Positions 1 through 6,652 of a stretch of DNA of 23,048 nucleotides are shown here, in pieces (within the stretch, counting starts at the first letter, position 1; each line of letters opens with the position of its first letter). The DNA comes from an uncultured Eubacteriales bacterium (GTDB lineage Bacteria > Bacillota > Clostridia > Peptostreptococcales > Anaerovoracaceae). The notes under the pieces are model-generated. The model had not been told where the DNA came from, did not search any database, and worked only from the letters and a program-made list of their open reading frames with translations. The stretch is taken from positions 1 through 23,048 of the forward strand of contig CAJLHL010000030.1 of NCBI GenBank assembly GCA_905206455.1, written 5' to 3'. The position numbers were made by a program, and so were the translations under genes.

Positions 1-2
1 CT

Positions 3-31
3 ATAATACCAAGTATATCTAAATCTGTCAA
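3..31 (-). promoter_or_regulatory. Promoter firing off the left edge
   Basis: On the minus strand a perfect -35 box TTGACA (31-26) is followed after 17 bases by TATTAT (8-3), five of six matches to the -10 consensus. This is a strong housekeeping-type promoter directed out of the window, so a divergent gene probably starts just beyond position 1. Confidence 0.6.
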
Positions 32-356
32 CGTATTTCTCAAAAAAAGTTTCGTCATTTTTATACATTTTTTTACGTTATATTTACTTTGTTTTTTCAT
101 TTTAAATCGTACCTTTATAGTATTCGATGATAACAGAAAATATTCTCCAATGGCTTTTTCGAAAAGGTATTTCTAAGCTGAGAATTCCGAATAAGAAAAC
201 GCGGTTTTGGTGATACTTATTCAAAATACAGAATTTCAGATCAGAGATGTTTCCTTCGGCAGATTTCTTCCGTCAAAAATGCGGACAGAAAATGCAGAGA
301 ACAGATGCGAAAATATCTCATGGAATTTTCAAGTTGGCTTCACGAGGGTATTGATT
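32..356. other. AT-rich intergenic leader upstream of the DUF421 gene
   Basis: No convincing gene lies here. An open frame runs into the DUF421 gene from 207, but its first 50 codons do not resemble the family and have no ribosome binding site. A weak promoter candidate for the rightward genes is TTTTCA (94-99), 16 bases, TATAGT (116-121). It would give a leader of about 230 bases, so it is tentative. Confidence 0.4.
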
Positions 357-1094
357 ATGATGATTACATTTATTCGGACGTTTATCGTCTATGCAGTGGC
401 TCTGTTTACGATTCGCTGCATGGGTAAGACCGGTCTTTCGTCCACCGATCCTTTTCAGATTACGATCATGCTGCTGATCGCAGAACTGGCGGCAATGCCG
501 GTATCTTCACCGGAGATTTCTCTGCTGAACGGAGTCGCCGCTATCTTTATGATTCTGTTTCTCTACGCTCTCTCCGGTTTTTTATCCTGTAAAAGCGAAT
601 GGTTTAAGAAATTTATTAACGGCAGGCCCAGCATTCTGATCGATAACGGCGCCATCAACTTCAAGGAGATGAAACGTTCCAATGTGACTCTCACCGACTT
701 GATGGAGATGCTCCGGATACAGGACTGCCCTTCTATCGCAGACGTGGCATACGCGTATCTCGAAACGAACGGAGATTTCAGTGTCATTCTCAAGCCGGAA
801 AAAAAGCCTCTGACCCGGGAAGATCTCCACATTCCTGCGGAACCGGAAACGATGCCCTGCATCGTCATTTCGGATGGCAAAATATATAAAAAAAATCTGG
901 AACGATCGGGCTACACGGAAAATATGCTGCGCAGGGAAATGAAAAGGCACGAATTTCAATCGGAAAAAGACGTCTTTTTATGTTTCTGTGACGAAAAGCG
1001 AACTCTGCACTTTTATCCGAAGAAAGATGACCGCTTCATTCTGCCGCTGACTTCACAGTCTGTATCAGGAGGTCGGGAAAGGAGGTCTCTATGA
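357..1094 (+). CDS. DUF421 (YetF-type) membrane protein
   Basis: This 245-residue protein has the DUF421 layout: a first hydrophobic segment at about 3-20, two more at about 33-78, then a soluble part containing the typical GRPSILIDNG and MEMLRIQDCPSIADV stretches. The molecular function of the family is unknown; several Bacillus members are sporulation- or stress-linked. I chose the ATG at 357 because GAGGG sits 8 bases upstream and the family N terminus starts here; the frame is open back to 207 without family-like sequence. The stop overlaps the next ATG (ATGA), so the two genes are probably translationally coupled. The charged C-terminal tail after about residue 200 is variable in the family. 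Confidence 0.85.
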   Translation: MMITFIRTFIVYAVALFTIRCMGKTGLSSTDPFQITIMLLIAELAAMPVSSPEISLLNGVAAIFMILFLYALSGFLSCKSEWFKKFINGRPSILIDNGAINFKEMKRSNVTLTDLMEMLRIQDCPSIADVAYAYLETNGDFSVILKPEKKPLTREDLHIPAEPETMPCIVISDGKIYKKNLERSGYTENMLRREMKRHEFQSEKDVFLCFCDEKRTLHFYPKKDDRFILPLTSQSVSGGRERRSL

Positions 1095-1471
1095 AATCCC
1101 TCAGCGTTCCTCTGATCTGTCTGATCCTCGTATTTTCCTTCTGGTTCTTTTCGGCCTCCTATACGCAACGTACGGAAAGCCGTCTGACTCCGATCCTGGA
1201 GGAGACATTCTCATATGCTGCGGAAGAAGACTGGGACAACGCCACGGCCTCCTATGAATATTTTTTCCGGCAATGGAGTGAATACCGCAGGATTTATTCT
1301 TATTATATGAATTCTTCAGATATGGAAGAAATCGAACGGTCTGTACGGCGCGGTTTCGGTTACCTTGCAGCAAAGGACAGCGCGCTGGTCTGCGGGGAAA
1401 CAGAAAATATCGCGGCGCTTTTGAAAGATCTCACTGCAGAAAATCAGTTCCGGGCAGACAACATTTTTTAA
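1091..1471 (+). CDS. DUF4363 family protein
   Basis: The 126-residue product begins with a hydrophobic segment (about residues 5-23) that looks like an uncleaved signal anchor, followed by a helical extracytoplasmic domain rich in Glu, Tyr and Trp. This is the DUF4363 pattern, and in Clostridia such genes commonly follow a DUF421 gene, as here. A strong GGAGG precedes the ATG, which overlaps the stop of the upstream gene by four bases. The function is unknown. The tight linkage implies that it works with the DUF421 protein at the membrane, which is an inference from context. Confidence 0.75.
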   Translation: MKSLSVPLICLILVFSFWFFSASYTQRTESRLTPILEETFSYAAEEDWDNATASYEYFFRQWSEYRRIYSYYMNSSDMEEIERSVRRGFGYLAAKDSALVCGETENIAALLKDLTAENQFRADNIF

Positions 1472-1618
1472 GAAACAAGATTTCGGCCGCAGTTTTCTGC
1501 GCGCAGTCAGTACGGTTAAGAATATACGGGAGATTTTCTCTCCGAATCATATAAAGGAAAAACATCAGACTGCGGTCTGTACAGACATAAAAAATTCTAC
1601 AGAGGCTTTCTTTTGTCC

Positions 1619-1647
1619 GGGCGGAATGTTAATTTCCGCCCTTTTTT
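1619..1647 (+). terminator. Rho-independent terminator of the DUF421-DUF4363 operon
   Basis: GGGCGGAA (1619-1626) pairs perfectly with TTCCGCCC (1634-1641) across a 7-base loop and is followed by six T (1642-1647). It lies about 150 bases after the DUF4363 stop. The stretch between holds two smaller hairpins (CAGAC/GTCTG and GGAGA/TCTCC) and no gene. Confidence 0.85.
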
Positions 1648-1656
1648 CCGTCCGCA

Positions 1657-1686
1657 TTTACAAAAGATGATTTTCTGTGATAGAAT
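1657..1686 (+). promoter_or_regulatory. folT promoter
   Basis: TTTACA (1657-1662), an 18-base spacer and TAGAAT (1681-1686). The predicted start near 1693 coincides with the first base of the riboswitch P1 helix at 1694, which supports both assignments. Confidence 0.6.
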
Positions 1687-1693
1687 TGTTCAC

Positions 1694-1937
1694 GTAGAGT
1701 AAATAATGCGCGTTGATTCTTCGGAATCTGAAGTGCGGCAGGATGGGATGTTGCCTGCCGACGAAAAGTCCATGCTTTTTGCATTTGTCTTTCCCGAAGT
1801 AAAGACAAATGCAAAAGAAAACAAACCCAAGGACTTACGGTGCATTATTGCATCCGCTGCTGCATTAAAGAGACCCAAAATCCTTTCTCTTTGATGCGGT
1901 ATTGCAAACCGCTTTATAAAAAGAGAAAGGAGTTTTT
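1694..1937 (+). promoter_or_regulatory. Tetrahydrofolate (THF) riboswitch and translational expression platform
   Basis: The order of conserved elements matches the folT THF aptamer. P1 is GTAG (1694-1697) with CTGC (1857-1860), followed by the conserved AGTA. P2 is AATAATGC (1702-1709) with GCATTATT (1842-1849). P3 is CGGCAGG (1736-1742) with CCTGCCG (1754-1760), and its loop carries GGATG (1746-1750), complementary to CATCC (1851-1855) for the family pseudoknot. P4 is AAGTCC (1766-1771) with GGACTT (1831-1836). Two insertions are unusual: a UUCG-capped hairpin at 1715-1728 and a perfect 16-bp inverted repeat inside P4 (1777-1792 with 1801-1816). Downstream, 1881-1892 can pair over 12 bp with the Shine-Dalgarno region 1920-1931, while AAAGAGA at 1867-1873 can pair with part of the same anti-SD (1886-1892). 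This points to control of translation initiation. Confidence 0.88.
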
Positions 1938-2459
1938 ATGTCTAAAAACAAAAATAATTATCTCACGGTCATCGTTACGGTAGCGCTTTTGATCGCACTC
2001 GACGTAATTCTGACCCGTTTCCTGTCGATTCAGACACAGTTTCTTCGTATCGGATTCGGATTTCTTCCTGTCGCCGTAGCCGGCATCGCTTACGGACCTT
2101 TCTGGGGCGCGGTCACCGGCGCGGTAGGAGATATCCTCGGTATGATCATCTATCCGCCGGCAGAGTATTTTCCGGGATTTACGCTGACGGCTCTTCTGAC
2201 GGGTCTGATTTTCGGACTGCTTTTGTACCGCAAACCGGTTACGGTCCCGCGGGTTCTTCTCGCTTCCGCCGTAGTGTGCATCGCGCTGAATCTCCTGCTG
2301 GATACGCTTTGGCTCGATATTATGTACGGCAACAGCTTTATCGCGCTGCTGCCTGCCCGGGCCGTCAAATGCGTGATCAATATCCCGATTTACACGCTGC
2401 TCATACGAATTTTATGGGGAAACGCACTTTCCAAAATTCCGCAGTTTAAATCGGTATAG
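1938..2459 (+). CDS. folT: Folate ECF transporter S component FolT
   Basis: A 173-residue hydrophobic protein with about six membrane segments, the size and layout of ECF-type substrate-binding (S) components. It shows the folate-type pattern RIGFGFLPVAVAGIAYGPFWGA near residues 36-57 and GAVGDILGMIIYP at about 61-73. It would bind folate outside the cell and deliver it through a shared EcfA-EcfA'-EcfT module, which is not in this window. The THF riboswitch directly upstream independently supports folate as substrate. The start is fixed by the SD AGAAAGGAG a few bases upstream, the same segment the riboswitch can mask. No clear terminator follows. Confidence 0.9.
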   Translation: MSKNKNNYLTVIVTVALLIALDVILTRFLSIQTQFLRIGFGFLPVAVAGIAYGPFWGAVTGAVGDILGMIIYPPAEYFPGFTLTALLTGLIFGLLLYRKPVTVPRVLLASAVVCIALNLLLDTLWLDIMYGNSFIALLPARAVKCVINIPIYTLLIRILWGNALSKIPQFKSV

Positions 2460-2803
2460 CCCGTTTATCGCGTTTATTGCGAACGGAAAAAAGCAGATCA
2501 AGTTTTCTCACTGACACGCGACGGATCGTTCCGACATCCGAAGAGAAAAGGTCTTCTCCGGATACAGTCGGTTCCCCTCGCCCGGGTCAAAAAGCCCGAA
2601 AATCAAAAGCGGTTTCACGATTCATCGATTTTTTAAATCTCCGCAAATCTCTCATCAGTTCATTTGATCAGAGTATGCGGACGATTTCCACATGATGCAA
2701 GGAAGAAGCGTTCCTCTCAGCCCGGGATACAGAAAGACATTTTTCACTGAACCGCGAAGAGGAAATTCTCCGTTTATAGAGGCGGAAGAATCCCGGCATC
2801 CTG
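2460..2803. other. Convergent intergenic region without a credible gene
   Basis: This lies between the ends of folT and the activase operon. Short open frames exist but lack ribosome binding sites and family resemblance. A 7-bp long-range complement (CCGGGAT 2722-2728 with ATCCCGG 2790-2796) and small hairpins such as CGGA/TCCG are present. None has a T-run, so I cannot assign a terminator for either flanking operon. Confidence 0.5.
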
Positions 2804-3772
2804 TTATACTGCGTTCTGATACTTTCCGCAGCGATCGTAGAGGCATCCCATGCGGCCGCCGTCGGACATAATTTCAGTAACTTCACAGTGATTGGCGCAG
2901 TCCGCGCACTGAAACGTGCGGGTGCGGATGCTCTCAAAAGGAGCGTCAAACCCGCGGAATGCAGTGCCGGCCGCGCCTTTTCTTTTTTTGCGCTCTACGG
3001 ATTCCGCAGCGAGGACCGCAGCTCCGAAGGCGCCCATCACCTTATTGTACTCCGGTACGATCACCGGGCACCCCAGTTCATTCTCAAAGGCCCTCCGAAT
3101 CGTCTCATTGGCGGAAACACCTCCCTGAAAAAATATCTTCTCTCTGATCTTTTTGCCTCTGGCTACGTTTCCGAGATAATTTCGCACCATCGCCTGAGCG
3201 ATCCCCGCGATGACATCAGCTCTGGCGGCGCCCTGCTGCTGCCTGTGAATGATGTCCGATTCCGCAAAAACCGCACATCGCCCCGCGATTCTTTCCGCAC
3301 GTTTCGCTTCCAGTCCCTGCAGACTGAATTCGTCGATCGTCATATTCATGCGCTCTGCCTGGCGATCCAAAAAAGCGCCAGTTCCTGCCGCGCAGACTGT
3401 ATTCATGGCAAAATCCCTGATGACCCCTTTTTCCAAAAGAATAATCTTCGAATCCTGTCCGCCGATCTCGATTACGGTCTTCACTTCGGGATCCAGCACA
3501 GAAGCCGCCACACCGTGAGCAGTGATTTCATTTTTCACCACATCTGCTCCCAGAATGCTGCCCGCCAGCATTCTGCCGCTCCCCGTCGTACCGACGGCAA
3601 AAATTTCATCTCCGCGGTATTTTTCTTTTAGCTCCTTCATGCCCCGCGCTACAGTCCCTGCAGGATCACCATGGGTTCTAAGATACAGAGACTCTATAAT
3701 TTTTCTGTTTTCATCCGTCAGTACAAAATCCGTGCTGACAGATCCCACGTCTACACCGAGAGAATATATCAT
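2804..3772 (-). CDS. Acyl-CoA dehydratase activator (HgdC-like, BadF/BadG/BcrA/BcrD ATPase family)
   Basis: This 322-residue protein has the ASKHA ATPase fold: GVDVGSVSTD (6-15) as phosphate-binding motif, IEIGGQDSK (101-109) and a C-terminal GGVSAN (217-222). Cys127 in CAAGTGAF and Cys166 in GRCAVFAESD match the cysteines that ligate the single [4Fe-4S] cluster bridging the HgdC dimer. The family couples ATP hydrolysis to low-potential electron transfer into a partner Fe-S protein. Beyond the usual HgdC length a tail adds five cysteines (289, 292, 296, 310, 315), as in the longer DUF2229-linked activators. It is the last of three genes, 126 bases after the previous stop. The only SD close to the ATG is GGAG just two bases upstream, which is unusually tight; another GGAG lies 16 bases upstream. 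No dehydratase subunits are present, so the target is inferred to be one of the neighbours. Confidence 0.88.
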   Translation of the reverse strand: MIYSLGVDVGSVSTDFVLTDENRKIIESLYLRTHGDPAGTVARGMKELKEKYRGDEIFAVGTTGSGRMLAGSILGADVVKNEITAHGVAASVLDPEVKTVIEIGGQDSKIILLEKGVIRDFAMNTVCAAGTGAFLDRQAERMNMTIDEFSLQGLEAKRAERIAGRCAVFAESDIIHRQQQGAARADVIAGIAQAMVRNYLGNVARGKKIREKIFFQGGVSANETIRRAFENELGCPVIVPEYNKVMGAFGAAVLAAESVERKKRKGAAGTAFRGFDAPFESIRTRTFQCADCANHCEVTEIMSDGGRMGCLYDRCGKYQNAV

Positions 3773-3898
3773 CGCTCCTATTTCCCCGCTCCTTTCACAT
3801 TCGGCATCTTACAGCCTCTCATTTTCATTTTTCAGCCGATCCGGTCATCGCCGGACATCCTGTCGCAGTTTTTCTGTCTCCTCATCTTCCGTACCGGA

Positions 3899-5044
3899 TT
3901 ACTGTATTTGGCCCGCTTTCCGTTCTCTGGCTCTCTGCAGCATATCGGTAAAAGCCTCCAGACGCGTCATCATTCCTGCTTCTCCGCTCATCTCATCATA
4001 GACCAGCGTCATGACGCGGATGTCCTCCTTCTCTTCTACGCGGTTCAGGATAGCGCGCCCTACGATTTCGGGCATGCAGCCGGAAGGAAAGATCTGAATT
4101 ACGCCGTCAAAACCTCTCAGTCCGGCGGATGCCGCATACTCCACGGTCTGCTTCGTGTAGCCGCCGATCTCGTAAGGAAGATAAGCGTTTTTCAGAGAAT
4201 TTCCTTTTTTTCCAAAACCGCCGGATCTGTTTTTTATGGAATCGGTCAGAGTTTTGCGGATCCACCAGTTCAGCGTGATGTCCCTCTCCAGGCAGACCCC
4301 CAGTTCCGTCAGGCGGTCTTCAATCCGCATATTGGCGGAAGGCTCGTTCAGCGTAAAAATCTCTCCGGTGAGAGCGATCTTCACGGGTGTTTTTGAAAAA
4401 TCCCTCTGCAGCTGCGACTTCTTCCAGCGATAACGCCCCATGATCTGAAAAGCGTCTTCTAACCCGCCCGCTCCGCTCAATTCCCTCTTACAATCCGAAA
4501 TCAGATCCGACGCCGTCTTCGGCTTATCGTAATAACCGGCGTCTCTGCGCAGTTCCTGTTCGAATTTCTCCAATTCCTTCAGAAGATGACGAGTTTGATT
4601 CAGCTTTTTCAGCAGAGACTTCCGGTGTTTTTTATCTCTCCACACTTCCGGCAGGATTTGGGACGCCCTTTTGAGAAGTTCTTTCATCCCGATATCGGAA
4701 GGCACATCCAATACGATCCATTCATAGTCGCACCCCCTGTTCCGCAGAAGTACGCGCAGCAACTCACAGAATTCCCCCAGACGGCAGGGTCCGCGGGAAG
4801 AAGGCATGACTACAGTATTGGCGCCCTGATGCCAGGCTTGTTCCAGCTGCGCGGCAAACAGTTTAAACGGCAGACACATATCCTCCGGCGCACTTCGGAA
4901 GGCTGCCGATTTTTCCGCGCCCTGATTCGACGGCGCAGGAATATAAGTCACCCCGAGATCCCGCAGAAAAATCCCCGCTATCAGACCTGCACAGCCGATA
5001 TCAGGAAAAGTCAGGACCTGCTGTCGTTTCTCCGTCTGACTCAC
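3899..5044 (-). CDS. Acyl-CoA dehydratase activase-related protein (second DUF2229-type component)
   Basis: A 381-residue protein resembling the middle part of the very long single-chain CoA-activase proteins. Recognisable family stretches are FPDIG (13-17), DMCLPFKL (55-62), MPSSRGPCRLGEF (80-92), LTGEIFTLNEPSANMRIE (225-242), PSGCMPEI (320-327) and DEMSGEAGMMTRLEAF (350-365). Cys57, Cys87 and Cys323 lie in these conserved contexts and are candidate Fe-S ligands. The insert at about 120-215 is helical and charged. The start is a GTG at 5044 with GGAGGAGG just upstream, 15 bases after the preceding gene. It is expected to work with the two neighbouring proteins, but the substrate is unknown. 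Confidence 0.8.
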   Translation of the reverse strand: MSQTEKRQQVLTFPDIGCAGLIAGIFLRDLGVTYIPAPSNQGAEKSAAFRSAPEDMCLPFKLFAAQLEQAWHQGANTVVMPSSRGPCRLGEFCELLRVLLRNRGCDYEWIVLDVPSDIGMKELLKRASQILPEVWRDKKHRKSLLKKLNQTRHLLKELEKFEQELRRDAGYYDKPKTASDLISDCKRELSGAGGLEDAFQIMGRYRWKKSQLQRDFSKTPVKIALTGEIFTLNEPSANMRIEDRLTELGVCLERDITLNWWIRKTLTDSIKNRSGGFGKKGNSLKNAYLPYEIGGYTKQTVEYAASAGLRGFDGVIQIFPSGCMPEIVGRAILNRVEEKEDIRVMTLVYDEMSGEAGMMTRLEAFTDMLQRARERKAGQIQ

Positions 5045-5059
5045 CGTACCTCCTCCTTT

Positions 5060-5947
5060 TCACTCATATCCATTCCGCTCTTGCAATACGACTTCACAGA
5101 AGGCTTCCAGCCGAGTATCGAATCCTGCCTCCGCCGTCATCTCATCGATCTTCAGAATCAGGACCGGCAGATACACCGCATCCCGAATCATCTCCATCGT
5201 AAAGGAGTCCGTTCCACAGGAAAAAGACGACAGACACACGACGCCGTCGATCATGTTCTGCTGCTGCAAATACAGCGCCGCACCGTACAATGCCGTAAAA
5301 TTATGCCAGAACGGTTTTTTTATCAGATCCTTTATGAATTCTTCTTTATACACGCGATCCACAGCGCCTTCTGTAACAATCCCGATGTTCCGGCGATTCA
5401 GCTTTTTTATCAGACTCATATTGACAAAGGAATCCCGGATGTTGTAGGTATGCCCGGCAAGAAAAATTCTGTGCGGGAACTCCGTCTGACACAGATCCGC
5501 ATCTCTGTCCCTCCAGGCATCGAGTCCCGCCTGAAACGCCCGCAGGATGTCCTTCCGCTTCATCCCCAGCTGACGGCAGGGCCGGTACAGGGACCGAAGC
5601 AGTGCATCTTTATTCTTCATATCGATGCGATCAGTAAAAATCAGATCCTCACCGCCGATGAGCTCCGGCAGCCCGTTGAGTTTCGGACACAGCGATTCTC
5701 CGTATTCGCAGGACATAATCCTGGGTACGACAATACGATCGCATTTTTCTCTCAGTGATTCCACATGTCCGGCATAGACTTTTACCGGCAGGCAGGCGTC
5801 GTCGATGCAGGCTGCCGTTCCCCGGTCTAAAATATCGCGGTCCGTCTCTTCTGAGATGATAATTTCCGCCGGAAGTTCCGACAGAAAAGCTTCCATAAAA
5901 GGCCCGTAAGAATGATACAGCAATCCTCTGGGCAATCCGATTTTCAT
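5060..5947 (-). CDS. DUF2229 protein, first component of the activase cluster
   Basis: This 295-residue protein starts MKIGLPRGLLYHSY, the hallmark N terminus of DUF2229 proteins. Conserved cysteines fall in ACIDDACLPVKV (Cys47, Cys52), LCPKLNGLPEL (Cys87) and FSCGTDSF (Cys244), with GHTYNIRD (165-172) and DEMTAEAGFDTRLEAF (268-283) also typical. The last two resemble motifs of 2-hydroxyacyl-CoA dehydratase subunits, suggesting a related Fe-S fold. The frame is open to an ATG at 5986, but family similarity starts at the ATG at 5947. Its only plausible SD, AAGGGGG (5964-5958), lies in the 3' arm of a terminator-like hairpin, with a 10-base spacer. The function is unknown; it is annotated from the family only. 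Confidence 0.82.
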   Translation of the reverse strand: MKIGLPRGLLYHSYGPFMEAFLSELPAEIIISEETDRDILDRGTAACIDDACLPVKVYAGHVESLREKCDRIVVPRIMSCEYGESLCPKLNGLPELIGGEDLIFTDRIDMKNKDALLRSLYRPCRQLGMKRKDILRAFQAGLDAWRDRDADLCQTEFPHRIFLAGHTYNIRDSFVNMSLIKKLNRRNIGIVTEGAVDRVYKEEFIKDLIKKPFWHNFTALYGAALYLQQQNMIDGVVCLSSFSCGTDSFTMEMIRDAVYLPVLILKIDEMTAEAGFDTRLEAFCEVVLQERNGYE

Positions 5948-5950
5948 AAT

Positions 5951-5999
5951 AAAAAAACCCCCTTCAATGTCACTCATTTTTGACATGAAAGGGGTTTTT
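5951..5999 (-). terminator. Terminator/attenuator hairpin just before the activase operon
   Basis: On the minus strand AAAAACCCCTTTCATGTCA (5999-5981) pairs with TGACATTGAAGGGGG and the following T-run (to 5951) with one bulged base and an 8-base loop. Seven T follow directly. It can end transcription coming from rqcP, and it stands 4 bases before the next start codon. The complementary strand also ends in a T-run, so it is potentially bidirectional, though nothing upstream on the plus strand needs it. Confidence 0.75.
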
Positions 6000-6018
6000 C
6001 ATTCAGATTAATTTAAAA

Positions 6019-6118
6019 TCAGAGCAGAACTCTGACAATCCCGCCCGATCAGAGCGCATGACGATCTCCGCACAGTGCGGAGACACACTGCTTGTCTGTC
6101 CTCAGAAAAGACAGACAA
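6019..6118 (-). other. Three consecutive hairpins between rqcP and the activase operon
   Basis: Perfect inverted repeats: 6019-6024 with 6030-6035 (6 bp), 6065-6072 with 6076-6083 (8 bp, 3-base loop) and 6092-6100 with 6110-6118 (9 bp). None has its own T-run. With the terminator at 5951-5999 they form a compact structured segment of about 170 bases that is either the rqcP 3' untranslated region or the leader of the activase operon. A weak promoter (TTGTCA 6037-6032, 16 bases, TAAATT 6015-6010) overlaps the first hairpin. Confidence 0.5.
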
Positions 6119-6123
6119 CGGCA

Positions 6124-6366
6124 CTATGTTATGATCTCATACATGGACGACGCCAGATCTTTGTTCGTGTGCTCGGAGAGAAGAAGCACCCGCGCTTTGA
6201 TCTCTCCGTTGCCGAAGCGGATCAGAATGACATCTCCGACCTTTACGTCAGATCCGGCCTTCGCCGGTTTATCATTTATGAAGACACGATCCTGATCGCA
6301 GGCGTCTTTTGCCAGTGTCCTCCGCTTGATGAGCCGGGAATTTTTTAAAAATTTGTCGATTCTCAT
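6124..6366 (-). CDS. rqcP: RqcP (YabO), S4-domain ribosome quality control factor
   Basis: An 80-residue protein that is almost entirely an S4 RNA-binding domain: MRIDKFLKNSRLIKRRTLAKDACDQDRVFIND, then AKAGSDVKVGDVILIRFGN. It follows Bacillus RqcP closely along most of its length. RqcP binds the 50S subunit with RqcH and stabilises the peptidyl-tRNA during C-terminal alanine tailing of stalled nascent chains. It starts 8 bases after the HU stop with AAGGAA as SD, so it is co-transcribed with HU, as is common in Clostridia. The yabP/yabQ genes that follow rqcP in Bacillus are not found next here. Confidence 0.9.
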   Translation of the reverse strand: MRIDKFLKNSRLIKRRTLAKDACDQDRVFINDKPAKAGSDVKVGDVILIRFGNGEIKARVLLLSEHTNKDLASSMYEIIT

Positions 6367-6373
6367 TGATTCC

Positions 6374-6652
6374 TTATTTGTTTACAGAATCCTTCAGCGC
6401 CTTACCTGCCTTAAATACAGGAGCTTTTGATGCTGCGATCTCGATGGTTTCGCCAGGCTTTCTCGGATTTCTGCCCTGTCTCGCCTTTCTTTCTCTCGTT
6501 TCAAATGTACCGAATCCGATCAGCTGCACCTTTTCTCCCTGTACGAGAGCTTCCTCTACGCATGCTGTAAACGCGTTGACTGCAGCCTCGGAATCTTTCT
6601 TCGTAAATCCTGTCTTTTCCGATACACTTGCGATTAATTCTGCCTTATTCAT
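6374..6652 (-). CDS. hup: HU-family DNA-binding protein
   Basis: A 92-residue protein of standard HU length. It has MNKAELIASVSEKTGFTKKDSE at the N terminus, the IGFGTFETRERKARQGRNP arm motif (45-63), the Pro that intercalates at DNA kinks, and a terminal AFKAGKALKD-like helix (here VFKAGKALKD). It binds and bends DNA as a dimer in the nucleoid. A perfect AAGGAGG precedes the ATG. It probably has its own promoter about 210 bases upstream (6869-6896) and carries rqcP as second gene. Confidence 0.95.
   Translation of the reverse strand: MNKAELIASVSEKTGFTKKDSEAAVNAFTACVEEALVQGEKVQLIGFGTFETRERKARQGRNPRKPGETIEIAASKAPVFKAGKALKDSVNK

Noticed and set aside
207..356. N-terminal extension of the DUF421 protein from a TTG at 207
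   Set aside because: No ribosome binding site, no family similarity and no hydrophobic pattern; the ATG at 357 has a good SD.
2477..2695. 72-codon open frame downstream of folT
   Set aside because: Basic, Ser/Arg-rich, no SD and no recognised pattern; more likely chance in an intergenic stretch.
4586..5758. Long open frame on the plus strand across the two DUF2229-type genes (about 390 codons)
   Set aside because: It crosses the boundary of two well-supported minus-strand genes, lacks an SD and shows no family resemblance.
5948..5986. Earlier ATG (5986) for the DUF2229 gene, inside the terminator hairpin
   Set aside because: No SD lies before it and the family N terminus begins at 5947.
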